Made by a program: the position numbers and the translations under genes. Below are positions 17,654-25,428 of a stretch of 64,000 nt of DNA, piece by piece. The notes below the pieces were generated by a model. The model did not search any database. It worked only from the letters and a program-made list of their open reading frames with translations, and was not told where the DNA came from. Source of the stretch: Flavobacterium pallidum (GTDB taxonomy: Bacteria; Bacteroidota; Bacteroidia; Flavobacteriales; Flavobacteriaceae); contig NZ_CP029187.1 in assembly GCF_003097535.1 (NCBI RefSeq), positions 2,914,001 through 2,978,000 on the forward strand, given 5' to 3'. The first letter of the stretch is position 1. The number at the start of each line of letters is the position of its first letter.

Positions 17654-18337
17654 CTAATAATGGCAGAAAATCCCGCCATCAGTCAATGTCCATAATGCGG
17701 CTTTCTGACGGCCTGATTTAAGTGCATTGTTGGTCCAGGAATTGCAGGTGTAAAACAGGTTGTATTTGCCTTTGGCTTCATAGAAAATGTCATTCAGGCC
17801 GTAGCCAGAACCTTTTATAGGCAGTGTATTTCCTTTTGCATCAGATTGGAATGATCCTTTGACAAAATCAACCATATCAATATATTCCTTGCGGCTAATA
17901 AAAATTTTCCTGCAGTTTTCATTTTCTTTAGGTACATCAAGAAAAACCACATGCATGACACTTGTCCCGAGGTAAAATGCAGCATTAAATGCGGTACCCG
18001 CTTTTAGGTCAGACCATTCAGGGGTATTCAGGTAAAAATCCCGGTCACCCCAGCCAAATGCGGCATATTGCAGTGTGGTATCTTTCGCTGTCGTATGATC
18101 TGCACTGATAACTTTATTCCAGTCATAAATGCTATTTTTTAAAGGGAAAACCACATCGGTATGCACGCCATTTGTCCGGATGTAGATGGCGATATCGTGC
18201 GAATTATCGGTGTCATTCGTGTTTACTGGAATTCTGGAAATAATGAAAGCCAGGGCGATGTACAGAATAATAAACCCCAGCAGATACAATAATATTCTGT
18301 TTAAAAACCGCCAGTCTTTCTTTATAATGCCTTTCAA
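17654..18337 (-). CDS. DUF2459 / TIGR02117 family protein
   Basis: A 227-residue protein with one N-terminal membrane helix (RILLYLLGFIILYIALAFI) and a periplasmic domain. Family signatures are IRTNGVHTDVVFPL, AAFGWGDRDFYLNTP and TCNSWTNNALKSGR. The conserved His and Cys suggest an NlpC/P60-like fold, but the function is uncharacterised. It starts 1 nt after the transglutaminase-like gene, forming a two-gene unit. Confidence 0.82.
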   Translation of the reverse strand: MKGIIKKDWRFLNRILLYLLGFIILYIALAFIISRIPVNTNDTDNSHDIAIYIRTNGVHTDVVFPLKNSIYDWNKVISADHTTAKDTTLQYAAFGWGDRDFYLNTPEWSDLKAGTAFNAAFYLGTSVMHVVFLDVPKENENCRKIFISRKEYIDMVDFVKGSFQSDAKGNTLPIKGSGYGLNDIFYEAKGKYNLFYTCNSWTNNALKSGRQKAALWTLTDGGIFCHY

Positions 18338-18338
18338 A

Positions 18339-19313
18339 TTACCTCCCGATTTTATAAGCTGCGACAGAGCGGTTGTTTACAAAAAGTGTCAGGAACCCTC
18401 TATCGGTTGCCGCGATCGGGATTACGAACTCTGAAAGGTTGCCATTGCGTTTCAATTCAGGCTCCTGCAATTGGTTTTGGTTACTGAAGACATAGCTGAC
18501 ATTGTCACCTTCATCCAAATCTGAAATGCGGAACGGAATCGATTTCTGTGTAGCAGACAACACGCCATTTTCAGGATACAGGATCTCATAATCGGAATCG
18601 ACATAACTGCCATAATACAATGGAAGGTTCGCAAAATCTTCGGGAGTCCTCTGCAGCATCGACATCCTGGCATCTTCAGGAAAATGATTCAGGAAGAAAA
18701 CTTCCGGTGTTGGGCAAAAATAACCATCACTGAATGAAGGCACGAATTTTCCGCTATTCGTATCGACACTTCCCGCGCCCCACGTTACATCGACAAGGTT
18801 CCAGGAATTACCAATCTTCACGGCATTCCAGATGTGGTCGCTCGGTTGCGGCAGTTTCCCGATCTGCATCAGGTTTGTTTTTGCACTTCCGGGAATATCA
18901 ATGCATTTCAGCGCGGTGAGGTCGCACAGATGATGGAATAATGCTGCATAATTCTGGCAGATGCCTTTACCCTGCTTCAGCGTTTTCTTTGCAAGATCAA
19001 CACGGAATTTCTTTTCTTTTTCGATGCGGTCGGCTTCGTCCTTATAATAAAATGCGATACCATTCCCGGAATGCGCAGCAGGCAAATCATAACGGATATT
19101 GGTAGCAATCCAGGTGTAAATGGCGCGTGCCCTGTCAGATTCGGTATCGAAATCACTGTTGATTTTCTCTGCAAGTTTTTCGGTTGAAGAAAACGAATCC
19201 GGATAATTCCTTACGATGCTGTCGACGGAGGCATAATCCTGCGCGAAGGTACTATGAAAAAAAATCAGGGAAAATGTAATGGCCAGGGGCAGACAGGGAA
19301 ATCTCTTTTTCAT
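18339..19313 (-). CDS. Secreted transglutaminase-like protein
   Basis: A 324-residue protein with signal peptide MKKRFPCLPLAITFSLIFF...FAQ. The transglutaminase-core triad is visible: Cys in GKGICQNYAALFHHL, His in DHIWNAVKIG, and Asp in WNLVDVTWGAG. The region before it (ARAIYTWIATNIRYD) is also typical. A C-terminal beta domain follows. The start MKKRF is preferred over a codon 10 residues upstream because it gives a proper signal peptide. Likely a periplasmic protease or peptide-modifying enzyme; its substrate is unknown. Confidence 0.83.
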   Translation of the reverse strand: MKKRFPCLPLAITFSLIFFHSTFAQDYASVDSIVRNYPDSFSSTEKLAEKINSDFDTESDRARAIYTWIATNIRYDLPAAHSGNGIAFYYKDEADRIEKEKKFRVDLAKKTLKQGKGICQNYAALFHHLCDLTALKCIDIPGSAKTNLMQIGKLPQPSDHIWNAVKIGNSWNLVDVTWGAGSVDTNSGKFVPSFSDGYFCPTPEVFFLNHFPEDARMSMLQRTPEDFANLPLYYGSYVDSDYEILYPENGVLSATQKSIPFRISDLDEGDNVSYVFSNQNQLQEPELKRNGNLSEFVIPIAATDRGFLTLFVNNRSVAAYKIGR

Positions 19314-19409
19314 CGTCATTTCACTTTGCAATAAGTATACCACAAAACGTCCCTACGGTTAAAAAAATTTCAATACAACAGATAATTAACAGTTTGAGGT
19401 AATCGGAGA

Positions 19410-19907
19410 TTAGCTTTTCAATCGGAGTTTTATTCCGGAAAGATTTTTGAAGATATTCCTTAATCCGGTTATTTCATCTGGCATCATGTCTTTTTTCGGA
19501 ATCAGGTTTGCGACCAGCTTACTTTGGTAAACCAGAAACCAGTCACGCGTTTCTTCTACACGATACAGGCCATCCAAAGCAGATTCGGAAATAAAACCCG
19601 CTCCTTTTGAGATCATTTTCTCCTTTGTAAATTCATATTCTACAGGCTGTTGGATCCTTTTATTTGAAGCGAAATTCCTTGCTGCCTTAAAATACAGCAT
19701 TGCTGGAATAAAGAGGATGTAAAATGCGAACAACCCTGTAAACATCGCGTCAAGGCCAAAATAAAAACGTCCCGTAAGCTGTAATATTCCCATCACGATG
19801 AGTACAAAACTCAATGTGGTGAAAATAATCGTGAATGGCTTCCTGTAAGTCAGGTAGAAGCACAATCTCAGGTAGTCTTTGCTGTTGATTTTAGTTTTGA
19901 AAACCAT
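19410..19907 (-). CDS. YcxB-like membrane protein
   Basis: A 165-residue protein with two membrane helices (PFTIIFTTLSFVLIVMGIL and FTGLFAFYILFIPAML) near the N-terminus and a C-terminal cytosolic domain with the YcxB pattern (DGLYRVEETRDWFLVYQ, then IPKKDM). The start MVFKTKINSK lies 10 nt after the FMN reductase stop. A longer in-frame opening upstream overlaps that gene and is rejected. Function unknown. Confidence 0.72.
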   Translation of the reverse strand: MVFKTKINSKDYLRLCFYLTYRKPFTIIFTTLSFVLIVMGILQLTGRFYFGLDAMFTGLFAFYILFIPAMLYFKAARNFASNKRIQQPVEYEFTKEKMISKGAGFISESALDGLYRVEETRDWFLVYQSKLVANLIPKKDMMPDEITGLRNIFKNLSGIKLRLKS

Positions 19908-19917
19908 GACAATACTT

Positions 19918-20445
19918 TTAAATTGCAAATCCGCTGACGATATCCCGAAGGTTTGCATCCAGCTCCTGATTGGTAACGCGAATGGCATCCGTATCAAAAT
20001 TCTCGTAAAACGACGGCAATGAAAAGACGGCTTTGATATTTCCGCCATACCGCGGCAGGTTGCTTTCCGCAATCTCAAGTACGCTTTTCCCACCACGCTG
20101 TCCCGGTGACGTTGCAAGTAAAAGCATGGGTTTGTTTTGGAAAACTTCTTTCTGGATCCGGGAGCACCAATCGAAGAGGTTTTTGAACGCTGCTGAGTAA
20201 TTGCCGTTATTTTCTGCCAAAGACAAAACAATCGCATCTGCGGAAGCAATTTTATCTAAAAATGCCTGCGCTAACGGATGCTTGCCGATTTCGTTTTCAC
20301 GGTCCTGGCTAAACAATGGCATTTCATAATCGTTGATGTCAAGCAATTCTACATCTGCGTTTTCAAAAAGACTTGAAGCATACGCAGATAATTTCCTGTT
20401 GATGGATTTAGAGCTGTTGGAGCCTGCGAAGGATAGAATTTTCAT
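19918..20445 (-). CDS. NADPH-dependent FMN reductase (flavodoxin-like)
   Basis: A 175-residue cytosolic flavodoxin-fold oxidoreductase. The FMN phosphate loop is FAGSNSSKSINRKL, and the isoalloxazine loop LSLAENNGNYSAAFKNLFDW shows the AENN variant of the usual PEYN motif. GKSVLEIAESNLPRYGG follows near the C-terminus. It could supply reduced flavin or act as a quinone/azo reductase. Co-transcribed with the YcxB-like gene. Confidence 0.82.
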   Translation of the reverse strand: MKILSFAGSNSSKSINRKLSAYASSLFENADVELLDINDYEMPLFSQDRENEIGKHPLAQAFLDKIASADAIVLSLAENNGNYSAAFKNLFDWCSRIQKEVFQNKPMLLLATSPGQRGGKSVLEIAESNLPRYGGNIKAVFSLPSFYENFDTDAIRVTNQELDANLRDIVSGFAI

Positions 20446-20473
20446 TGGAGTACTTTGTAAAGTTGGAAGTTAA

Positions 20474-20565
20474 AAGGACTATAAGATCGCTTCGTTGTAA
20501 GATAATAAGATTTTTGTTTGTCCTGAAGCGAAGCGGTCTTAAAATCTTACAGTCAAAAGTTGCGT
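20474..20565. repeat. Intergenic word-repeat hairpin, TAAAATCTTACAG family
   Basis: GGACTATAAGATCGCTTCG on the left opposes GCGAAGCGGTCTTAAAATCTTAC on the right as an imperfect hairpin that fills the gap before the ychF stop. Relatives lie at 41491-41581 and 63641-63752. Confidence 0.72.
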
Positions 20566-20566
20566 C

Positions 20567-21661
20567 CTATACATTAAACCTAAAATGCATCACATCGCCA
20601 TCCTTCACAATATATTCTTTCCCTTCCACGCGGAATTTTCCTGCTTCCTTCACTTTAGCCTCTGAACCGAACTGAACGTAATCTTCATAAGCAATTACTT
20701 CGGCGCGGATGAAACCTTTTTCAAAATCCGTATGGATTACGCCCGCAGCCTGAGGCGCTGTTGCTCCGATATTCACGGTCCAGGCACGCACTTCCTTAAC
20801 ACCTGCTGTAAAATAGGTTTGCTGTTGCAGCAATTTATAAGCTGCGCGGATCAGCACAGAAGCGCCCGGTTCCTCAAGGCCCAGGTCTTCAAGGAACATT
20901 TTGCGTTCTTCGTATGTTTCCAATTCTGTAATATCGGCTTCGGTGCCCACGGCGAGCACGATGACTTCGGCATTTTCGTCTTTTACGAGTTCGCGGACCT
21001 GCTCTACATAGGCATTCCCAGTGGCTGCTGATCCTTCATCAACATTGCAAACGTATAATACAGGCTTAGAAGTGATGAGTTGGAAATCATCCATCAGTAA
21101 TTCTTCGTCGTTGTTATTTGGTTTTACTGTACGCGCGGATTTGGCTTGTAATAAAGCCTCCCGGATACGGTTCAGGAACGCCTCTTCTGTCTGTGCTTCC
21201 TTATTGCCGGTTTTGGCTGCACGCTTTACTTTTTCCAGCCTTTTATCTACTGTTTCAAGGTCTTTGAGTTGTAATTCTATATCGATGGTTTCCTTGTCGC
21301 GGATCGGGTTTACGTTGCCGTCAACGTGAACAATGTTGTCATTGTCAAAGCACCTTAAAACATGGATGATCGCATTGCACTCGCGGATGTTTCCAAGGAA
21401 TTGGTTCCCCAGCCCTTCGCCTTTACTGGCACCTTTTACCAACCCCGCAATATCTACAATATCAACCGTTGCCATTACGACGCGTTCCGGTTTTACAAGT
21501 TCTTCGAGTTTGTTGATACGTGGATCAGGTACATTCACCACACCAATATTAGGCTCGATGGTGCAAAACGGAAAGTTCGCGCTTTGGGCCTTGGCATTTG
21601 ATAAACAATTGAATAAAGTTGATTTTCCTACGTTCGGTAACCCGACAATTCCTGCTTTCAT
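20567..21661 (-). CDS. ychF: Redox-regulated ATPase YchF
   Basis: A 364-residue Obg-related P-loop ATPase/GTPase of the cytosol that associates with ribosomes. Motifs are GIVGLPNVGKSTLFN (Walker A), the switch region NFPFCTIEPNIG, VDIAGLVKGASKGEGLGNQF (G3), and the C-terminal TGS domain with GFIRAEVIAYEDY and VKDGDVMHFRFNV. The NxxE-type G4 (YVCNVDEG) indicates ATP rather than GTP preference. A TATATTTG box lies 24 nt upstream. Confidence 0.93.
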   Translation of the reverse strand: MKAGIVGLPNVGKSTLFNCLSNAKAQSANFPFCTIEPNIGVVNVPDPRINKLEELVKPERVVMATVDIVDIAGLVKGASKGEGLGNQFLGNIRECNAIIHVLRCFDNDNIVHVDGNVNPIRDKETIDIELQLKDLETVDKRLEKVKRAAKTGNKEAQTEEAFLNRIREALLQAKSARTVKPNNNDEELLMDDFQLITSKPVLYVCNVDEGSAATGNAYVEQVRELVKDENAEVIVLAVGTEADITELETYEERKMFLEDLGLEEPGASVLIRAAYKLLQQQTYFTAGVKEVRAWTVNIGATAPQAAGVIHTDFEKGFIRAEVIAYEDYVQFGSEAKVKEAGKFRVEGKEYIVKDGDVMHFRFNV

Positions 21662-21684
21662 TACATGGTGTTTTAAAAAGTGCG

Positions 21685-21692
21685 CAAATATA
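21685..21692 (-). promoter_or_regulatory. -7 promoter box of ychF
   Basis: Minus-strand TATATTTG, an exact TAnnTTTG match, 23 nt before the ychF ATG. No TTG is seen at the standard upstream distance. Confidence 0.55.
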
Positions 21693-21848
21693 GCGATTTA
21701 GAATTGATTATGCAGTGCTTCATTGTCGCGTGGCATACTTCTAATGATAAATTAGCGGTCATTCTGATAAATTTCATTGAAATTCCGTAACACATTTCGC
21801 ACAAACGGTTTCTAATTTTGTGTTGATATAAATCAAAAACTAAACATC

Positions 21849-22382
21849 ATGAAAAAAATATTTTTAAGTGCCGTTTTGCTTATCGGAATGAATGCAATCG
21901 CACAGAACAAGAACATCACCAATGTTACCAAGACAACAGTTACTACCGTAAAGGATTCTGACGGTGAGAAAAAACAGGTCAAAAAAGAAAATGTCCAGGA
22001 AGTGCAAAACATTGAACTTCAGAATGCCGAGTCCAATGCATTGAACAAAGACCTTAAACAAACGCCTGTACAGGTAACTTCTACAACACAGATCACAAAT
22101 CCTGACGGGACAACCCGTACCGTCGATGTGGACCGCTCATCTTATTATGAGGCGAATGGCGTAAAGTATGATGTGAAACTGGATGCGCAGGGTTACACCG
22201 TAAATTCACCTTCATTCAAAAAACCTGCTTTGTTGAGAAAAACATCGACCAATAGTTATATTTATCGTGGTAAAGACCAGACCTCCATCGGGTATTTTGA
22301 CACCAATGGAAACCTCGTTCTCGAAACTTATGACGACAGCTCAGATAAAGTTACCGTGCAAACCTTTGCAAGGGTAAAATAA
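21849..22382 (+). CDS. Secreted protein of unknown function
   Basis: A 177-residue protein with a signal peptide (MKKIFLSAVLLIGMNAIAQ). The first mature third is charged and Gln/Lys-rich (KDSDGEKKQVKKENVQEV) with repeated TTVT/TTQIT segments. The rest is a soluble domain (VKYDVKLDAQGYTVNSP, SIGYFDTNGNLVLETYDD). I recognise no family. It is monocistronic, with a strong terminator shared with the convergent ferredoxin gene. Confidence 0.7.
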   Translation: MKKIFLSAVLLIGMNAIAQNKNITNVTKTTVTTVKDSDGEKKQVKKENVQEVQNIELQNAESNALNKDLKQTPVQVTSTTQITNPDGTTRTVDVDRSSYYEANGVKYDVKLDAQGYTVNSPSFKKPALLRKTSTNSYIYRGKDQTSIGYFDTNGNLVLETYDDSSDKVTVQTFARVK

Positions 22383-22402
22383 AAAAGTTTGCGCCTAAAA
22401 CT

Positions 22403-22435
22403 AAAAATCCTGAGTATAACACTCAGGATTTTTTT
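22403..22435. terminator. Bidirectional terminator
   Basis: AAAATCCTGAGT / ACTCAGGATTTT hairpin with a five-base loop, A-rich on the left and seven Ts on the right. It serves both the secreted-protein gene and the convergent ferredoxin gene. Confidence 0.9.
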
Positions 22436-22784
22436 ATTCGTTATGCAGAAACGCCTGCCGGTTGAGCAGCGTTTCCTCACTTTCCACATAATCATCGTCA
22501 GGAACACAGCAGTCGACCGGGCATACCGCAGCACATTGCGGCTCTTCATGAAAACCTTTACATTCTGTACATTTGCCGGGAACGATGTAATAAATATCGT
22601 CAGAAATCGGGGTTTGCGGATCTTCTGCATCGACAGTTTCACCGGAAGGCAAAACTACTTTTCCGCGTAGTGAAGTCCCATCTTTGTAGCGCCAATCGTC
22701 AGCACCTTCATAGATTGCCGTATTCGGGCATTCCGGTTCACACGCACCGCAATTGATACATTCGTCTGTTATGATAATTGCCAT
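22434..22784 (-). CDS. 4Fe-4S dicluster ferredoxin
   Basis: A 116-residue small electron carrier. The first cluster motif is [13 protein letters not shown] (CxxCxxCxxxCP) and the second set of cysteines is CTECKG...[10 protein letters not shown], with an insertion of about 40 residues between them. This resembles Fdx of the YfhL/Allochromatium type found across Bacteroidetes. It is divergent from the acyl-CoA reductase gene, an arrangement that may reflect shared redox use. Confidence 0.88.
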   Translation of the reverse strand: MAIIITDECINCGACEPECPNTAIYEGADDWRYKDGTSLRGKVVLPSGETVDAEDPQTPISDDIYYIVPGKCTECKGFHEEPQCAAVCPVDCCVPDDDYVESEETLLNRQAFLHNE

Positions 22785-22789
22785 TTTTC

Positions 22790-22869
22790 AGGTTTAAGGG
22801 TTCAGGCTGCAAGGTGCAGGAAACGGTTGCCGGCAAAACCCTGCACCCTGTACCTTGCACCCTGTACCA
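22790..22869. repeat. Intergenic word-repeat hairpin, CCCTGTACCCTG family
   Basis: GGTTTAAGGGTTCAGGCTGC and AAGGTGCAGG oppose CCCTGCACCCTGTACC and TTGCACCCTGTACC. It lies between the divergent ferredoxin and acyl-CoA reductase genes. The -33 box of the latter is inside its right arm. A relative lies at 37816-37871. Confidence 0.75.
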
Positions 22870-22885
22870 AAAAGAACTAATTTTG
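22855..22885 (+). promoter_or_regulatory. Promoter of the acyl-CoA reductase gene
   Basis: TTG (22855-22857), 20 nt, TAATTTTG (22878-22885), an exact TAnnTTTG. It supports the ATG at 22925 rather than the longer open frame. Confidence 0.65.
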
Positions 22886-22924
22886 CGCAAAATTACGTCC
22901 AAAACAATTCATAAGCAAATCAAT

Positions 22925-24016
22925 ATGGTTTTAGCAGATAAAAAAACGGCTTTCGTGACACTCGGAAAATTTCTCAGGCAGTTTTCTGAACACGGAAATA
23001 CTAAAAACCCGGTAGTGCCGCATAACGATTTGTTTTTTGACGCTTTCGCAGATTTGATCCTGCTGTCGCAATCGCACAATGGCTGGTATACGCCGGAGCA
23101 GGTTTACTTTTCGGTGCAATCATGGGCAGAAGCTTTGACGGTTGAAAACCTTGAGAAATGGCTTTCTGCGTATGATATTAAGGACGTGGCACCGAAAATT
23201 GTTGGGTTGATATTGGCCGGAAATATTCCGCTTGTGGGTTTCCACGATTTCCTCAGTGTATTGATGAGTGGTCATAAAGCTTTGGTGAAATTATCCTCAA
23301 ATGACCAGAAGTTATTGCCATTTATCGCAAAATACCTGATTGCGGCCGACGGAAGGTTTTCAAATTTAATCGAATTTACGGAAGGCAAACTGGAAAATTT
23401 TGATGCGGTAATCGCCACGGGAAGCAACAATACGGCACGTTATTTTGAATATTATTTTAAGGACAAGCCTTCAATTATCCGGAAGAACAGGAATTCGGTG
23501 GCGGTTTTGGATGGCAGCGAATCAAAGGAACAGATGGTGGCGCTGGGTGAAGATGTATTCCGGTATTTCGGGTTGGGATGCAGGAATGTTTCCAAGATTT
23601 TTATCCCGAAAGGTTACAATTTCGACCCATTCTTCAATGGCATGTTCCCGTACCAGGATGTGATAAAATATGAGAAATACGCCAACAATTACGACTATAA
23701 TAAAGCGGTGTTCCTGATGAGCAACTTCAAATTGCTTGACAATGAATTCCTGACGATTAAGGAAGATACGGGCTATGCATCCCCTATTTCGAGCGTGTTT
23801 TATGAATATTATGAAAATCTTTCAGACATAAAAACACGATTGCAACACGATAAGGACCAAATCCAATGCATCGTTTCGAACAACCTGATTGACAATAGCA
23901 TTCCTTTCGGGAAAACACAGCAGCCGGAATTGTGGGATTATGCGGATGATGTGGATACGGTGGCGTTCTTATTGCAGTTAGGAAAGTCCGAAAAGTCCGA
24001 AAGTCCGAAAGATTAA
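22925..24016 (+). CDS. Acyl-CoA/acyl-ester reductase (LuxC-like)
   Basis: A 363-residue aldehyde-dehydrogenase-superfamily protein of the LuxC/acyl-CoA reductase type. LILAGNIPLVGFHDFLSVL and ATGSNNTARYFEYYF are family motifs, and FGLGCRNVSKIFIPKGY carries the catalytic-cysteine region. It would reduce an activated acyl group to the aldehyde with NADPH. The substrate is unknown in Bacteroidetes. The start MVLADKKTAF is downstream of a good promoter. The last residues (GKSEKSESPKD) are encoded by a word repeat. Confidence 0.82.
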   Translation: MVLADKKTAFVTLGKFLRQFSEHGNTKNPVVPHNDLFFDAFADLILLSQSHNGWYTPEQVYFSVQSWAEALTVENLEKWLSAYDIKDVAPKIVGLILAGNIPLVGFHDFLSVLMSGHKALVKLSSNDQKLLPFIAKYLIAADGRFSNLIEFTEGKLENFDAVIATGSNNTARYFEYYFKDKPSIIRKNRNSVAVLDGSESKEQMVALGEDVFRYFGLGCRNVSKIFIPKGYNFDPFFNGMFPYQDVIKYEKYANNYDYNKAVFLMSNFKLLDNEFLTIKEDTGYASPISSVFYEYYENLSDIKTRLQHDKDQIQCIVSNNLIDNSIPFGKTQQPELWDYADDVDTVAFLLQLGKSEKSESPKD

Positions 24017-24066
24017 AACTGCTGCATTGACTTCCGGACTTTCAGACTTTTCCAGCTTCCGGACTC
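23981..24066. repeat. Intergenic word-repeat hairpin, GGACTTT family (second copy)
   Basis: Three AAAGTCCGA units in the 3' end of the acyl-CoA reductase gene face CTTCCGGACTTT, CAGACTTT and CTTCCGGACTC on the right. It is closely related to 5949-6035. Confidence 0.75.
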
Positions 24067-24173
24067 GTCAACTACAACGTTTTTGTTAATAACCTTATGA
24101 AATTATTATCAAATCGTAATCAGCGGATTAATTGATTTTAAGAAATTTGCCGTTGAATTTTTATTACGCAAAA

Positions 24174-25244
24174 ATGAAAAAACACAATTACAGCGCCGGT
24201 CCGTGCATCCTTCCCCAGGAAGTATTTGAGAAATCGGCGGCCGCCATACTCGACTTTAACCATTCTGGTTTATCCATCCTTGAAATCTCGCACCGTAGCA
24301 AGGATTTTGTCGCCGTAATGGACGAAGCGCGGGCTTTGGTACTCGAATTACTCGGGCTAGAAGGCAAAGGTTACCAGGCCTTATTCATGCACGGTGGTGC
24401 CAGCCTTGAATTCCTGATGGTGCCGTGTAACCTGATGAAACAGGATGGAAAAGCGGCGTATCTTGATACGGGAACCTGGGCAAATAATGCCATTAAGGAA
24501 GCTAAATTCTTCGGGGAAACGGTGGTTGCCGCCTCTTCCAAAGAAGCGAATTACAGTTTTATCCCAAAGGATTTTTCCATTCCGGCTGATGCAGATTATT
24601 TCCATTGCACGAGCAACAACACCATTTTTGGAACACAGATGAAATCTTTTCCTGAAACCAATGTGCCTTTGGTGTGTGATATGAGTTCGGATATATTTTC
24701 GAGGACGATCGATTTTTCGAAATTCGATTTGATTTATGCAGGGGCACAGAAAAACATGGGGCCTGCCGGAGCGACATTGGCGGTTGTAAAAGAAGCCATT
24801 CTGGGCAAAACCGGTCGTTCGATTCCGAGCATGCTCGATTATCAAAAACATATCGCTGCGGAAAGCATGTACAATACACCAGCTGTTTTTCCAGTTTATG
24901 CGTCATTGCTGACATTACAATGGCTTAAGAGTTTGGGCGGCATTTCTGCCATTGAAAAAATAAATGAACAGAAAGCCGCACTTTTGTATACTGAAATCGA
25001 TCGTAACCCTTTGTTTAAGGGCACGGCAAATATTGAAGACAGGAGCAATATGAATGCGACGTTCCTTTTAAATGATGAAGCGCATGCCCCACTATTCGAT
25101 GAATTGTGGAAGAAAGCCGGAATCTCGGGAATTCCCGGACACCGTTCTGTCGGAGGATACAGGGCGTCGATGTACAATGCCCTGCCGCTGGAAAGTGTTC
25201 AGGTGCTGGTAGATGTGATGAAAGAACTTGAAACTAAAATATAA
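24174..25244 (+). CDS. serC: Phosphoserine aminotransferase
   Basis: A 356-residue class-V PLP aminotransferase that converts 3-phosphohydroxypyruvate and glutamate to phosphoserine (also acting in pyridoxal biosynthesis). Visible are HNYSAGPCILP, MHGGASLEFLMVP (phosphate-binding), CDMSSDIFSR, and the Schiff-base lysine in YAGAQKNMGPAG. GIPGHRSVGGYRASMYNA closes the protein. The ATG at 24174 is preferred over a TTG 14 codons upstream. serA follows about 185 nt later, separated by two repeats. Confidence 0.94.
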   Translation: MKKHNYSAGPCILPQEVFEKSAAAILDFNHSGLSILEISHRSKDFVAVMDEARALVLELLGLEGKGYQALFMHGGASLEFLMVPCNLMKQDGKAAYLDTGTWANNAIKEAKFFGETVVAASSKEANYSFIPKDFSIPADADYFHCTSNNTIFGTQMKSFPETNVPLVCDMSSDIFSRTIDFSKFDLIYAGAQKNMGPAGATLAVVKEAILGKTGRSIPSMLDYQKHIAAESMYNTPAVFPVYASLLTLQWLKSLGGISAIEKINEQKAALLYTEIDRNPLFKGTANIEDRSNMNATFLLNDEAHAPLFDELWKKAGISGIPGHRSVGGYRASMYNALPLESVQVLVDVMKELETKI

Positions 25245-25253
25245 CACGGAGCG

Positions 25254-25334
25254 CCTAGCCCCGATAGCAGTGGAAATCCTTTTTATTTGCTGCCAAAAAT
25301 AAAAAGATTGCAACGGATAGCGGGAAATAGCTCC
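25254..25334. repeat. CTAGCCCCGAT hairpin element, copy 2
   Basis: An 81-nt element with ends CCTAGCCCCGATAGCAG and AGCGGGAAATAGCTCC, and central arms AAATCCTTTTT / AAAAAGATTGCAACGG. It is the same class as 11391-11480. It lies between serC and serA. Confidence 0.82.
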
Positions 25335-25341
25335 AAAAAAA

Positions 25342-25424
25342 ATGAATTAGAAAATTAAGCAATCAGATAATTATTCAGTTTTTTGCATGATCTGATTTTC
25401 TAATTTTCACATTATCTAATTAAA
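25342..25424. repeat. Intergenic word-repeat hairpin, AATTAGAAAATTA family
   Basis: GAATTAGAAAATTAAGCAATC with AGATAATTATTC opposes GATCTGATTTTCTAATTTTC and ACATTATCTAATT. It directly abuts the previous element and ends 5 nt before serA. A relative lies at 34942-35050. Confidence 0.72.
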
Positions 25425-25428
25425 AATA

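Noticed and set aside
18140..18160. AAAGGGAAAACCAC, similar to the GGG-N4-CCC palindrome
   Set aside because: Inside the DUF2459 coding sequence with only one intact arm and no promoter next to it.
19908..20249. Long in-frame extension of the YcxB-like gene
   Set aside because: It lies entirely within the FMN reductase gene in another frame and has no membrane or family similarity.
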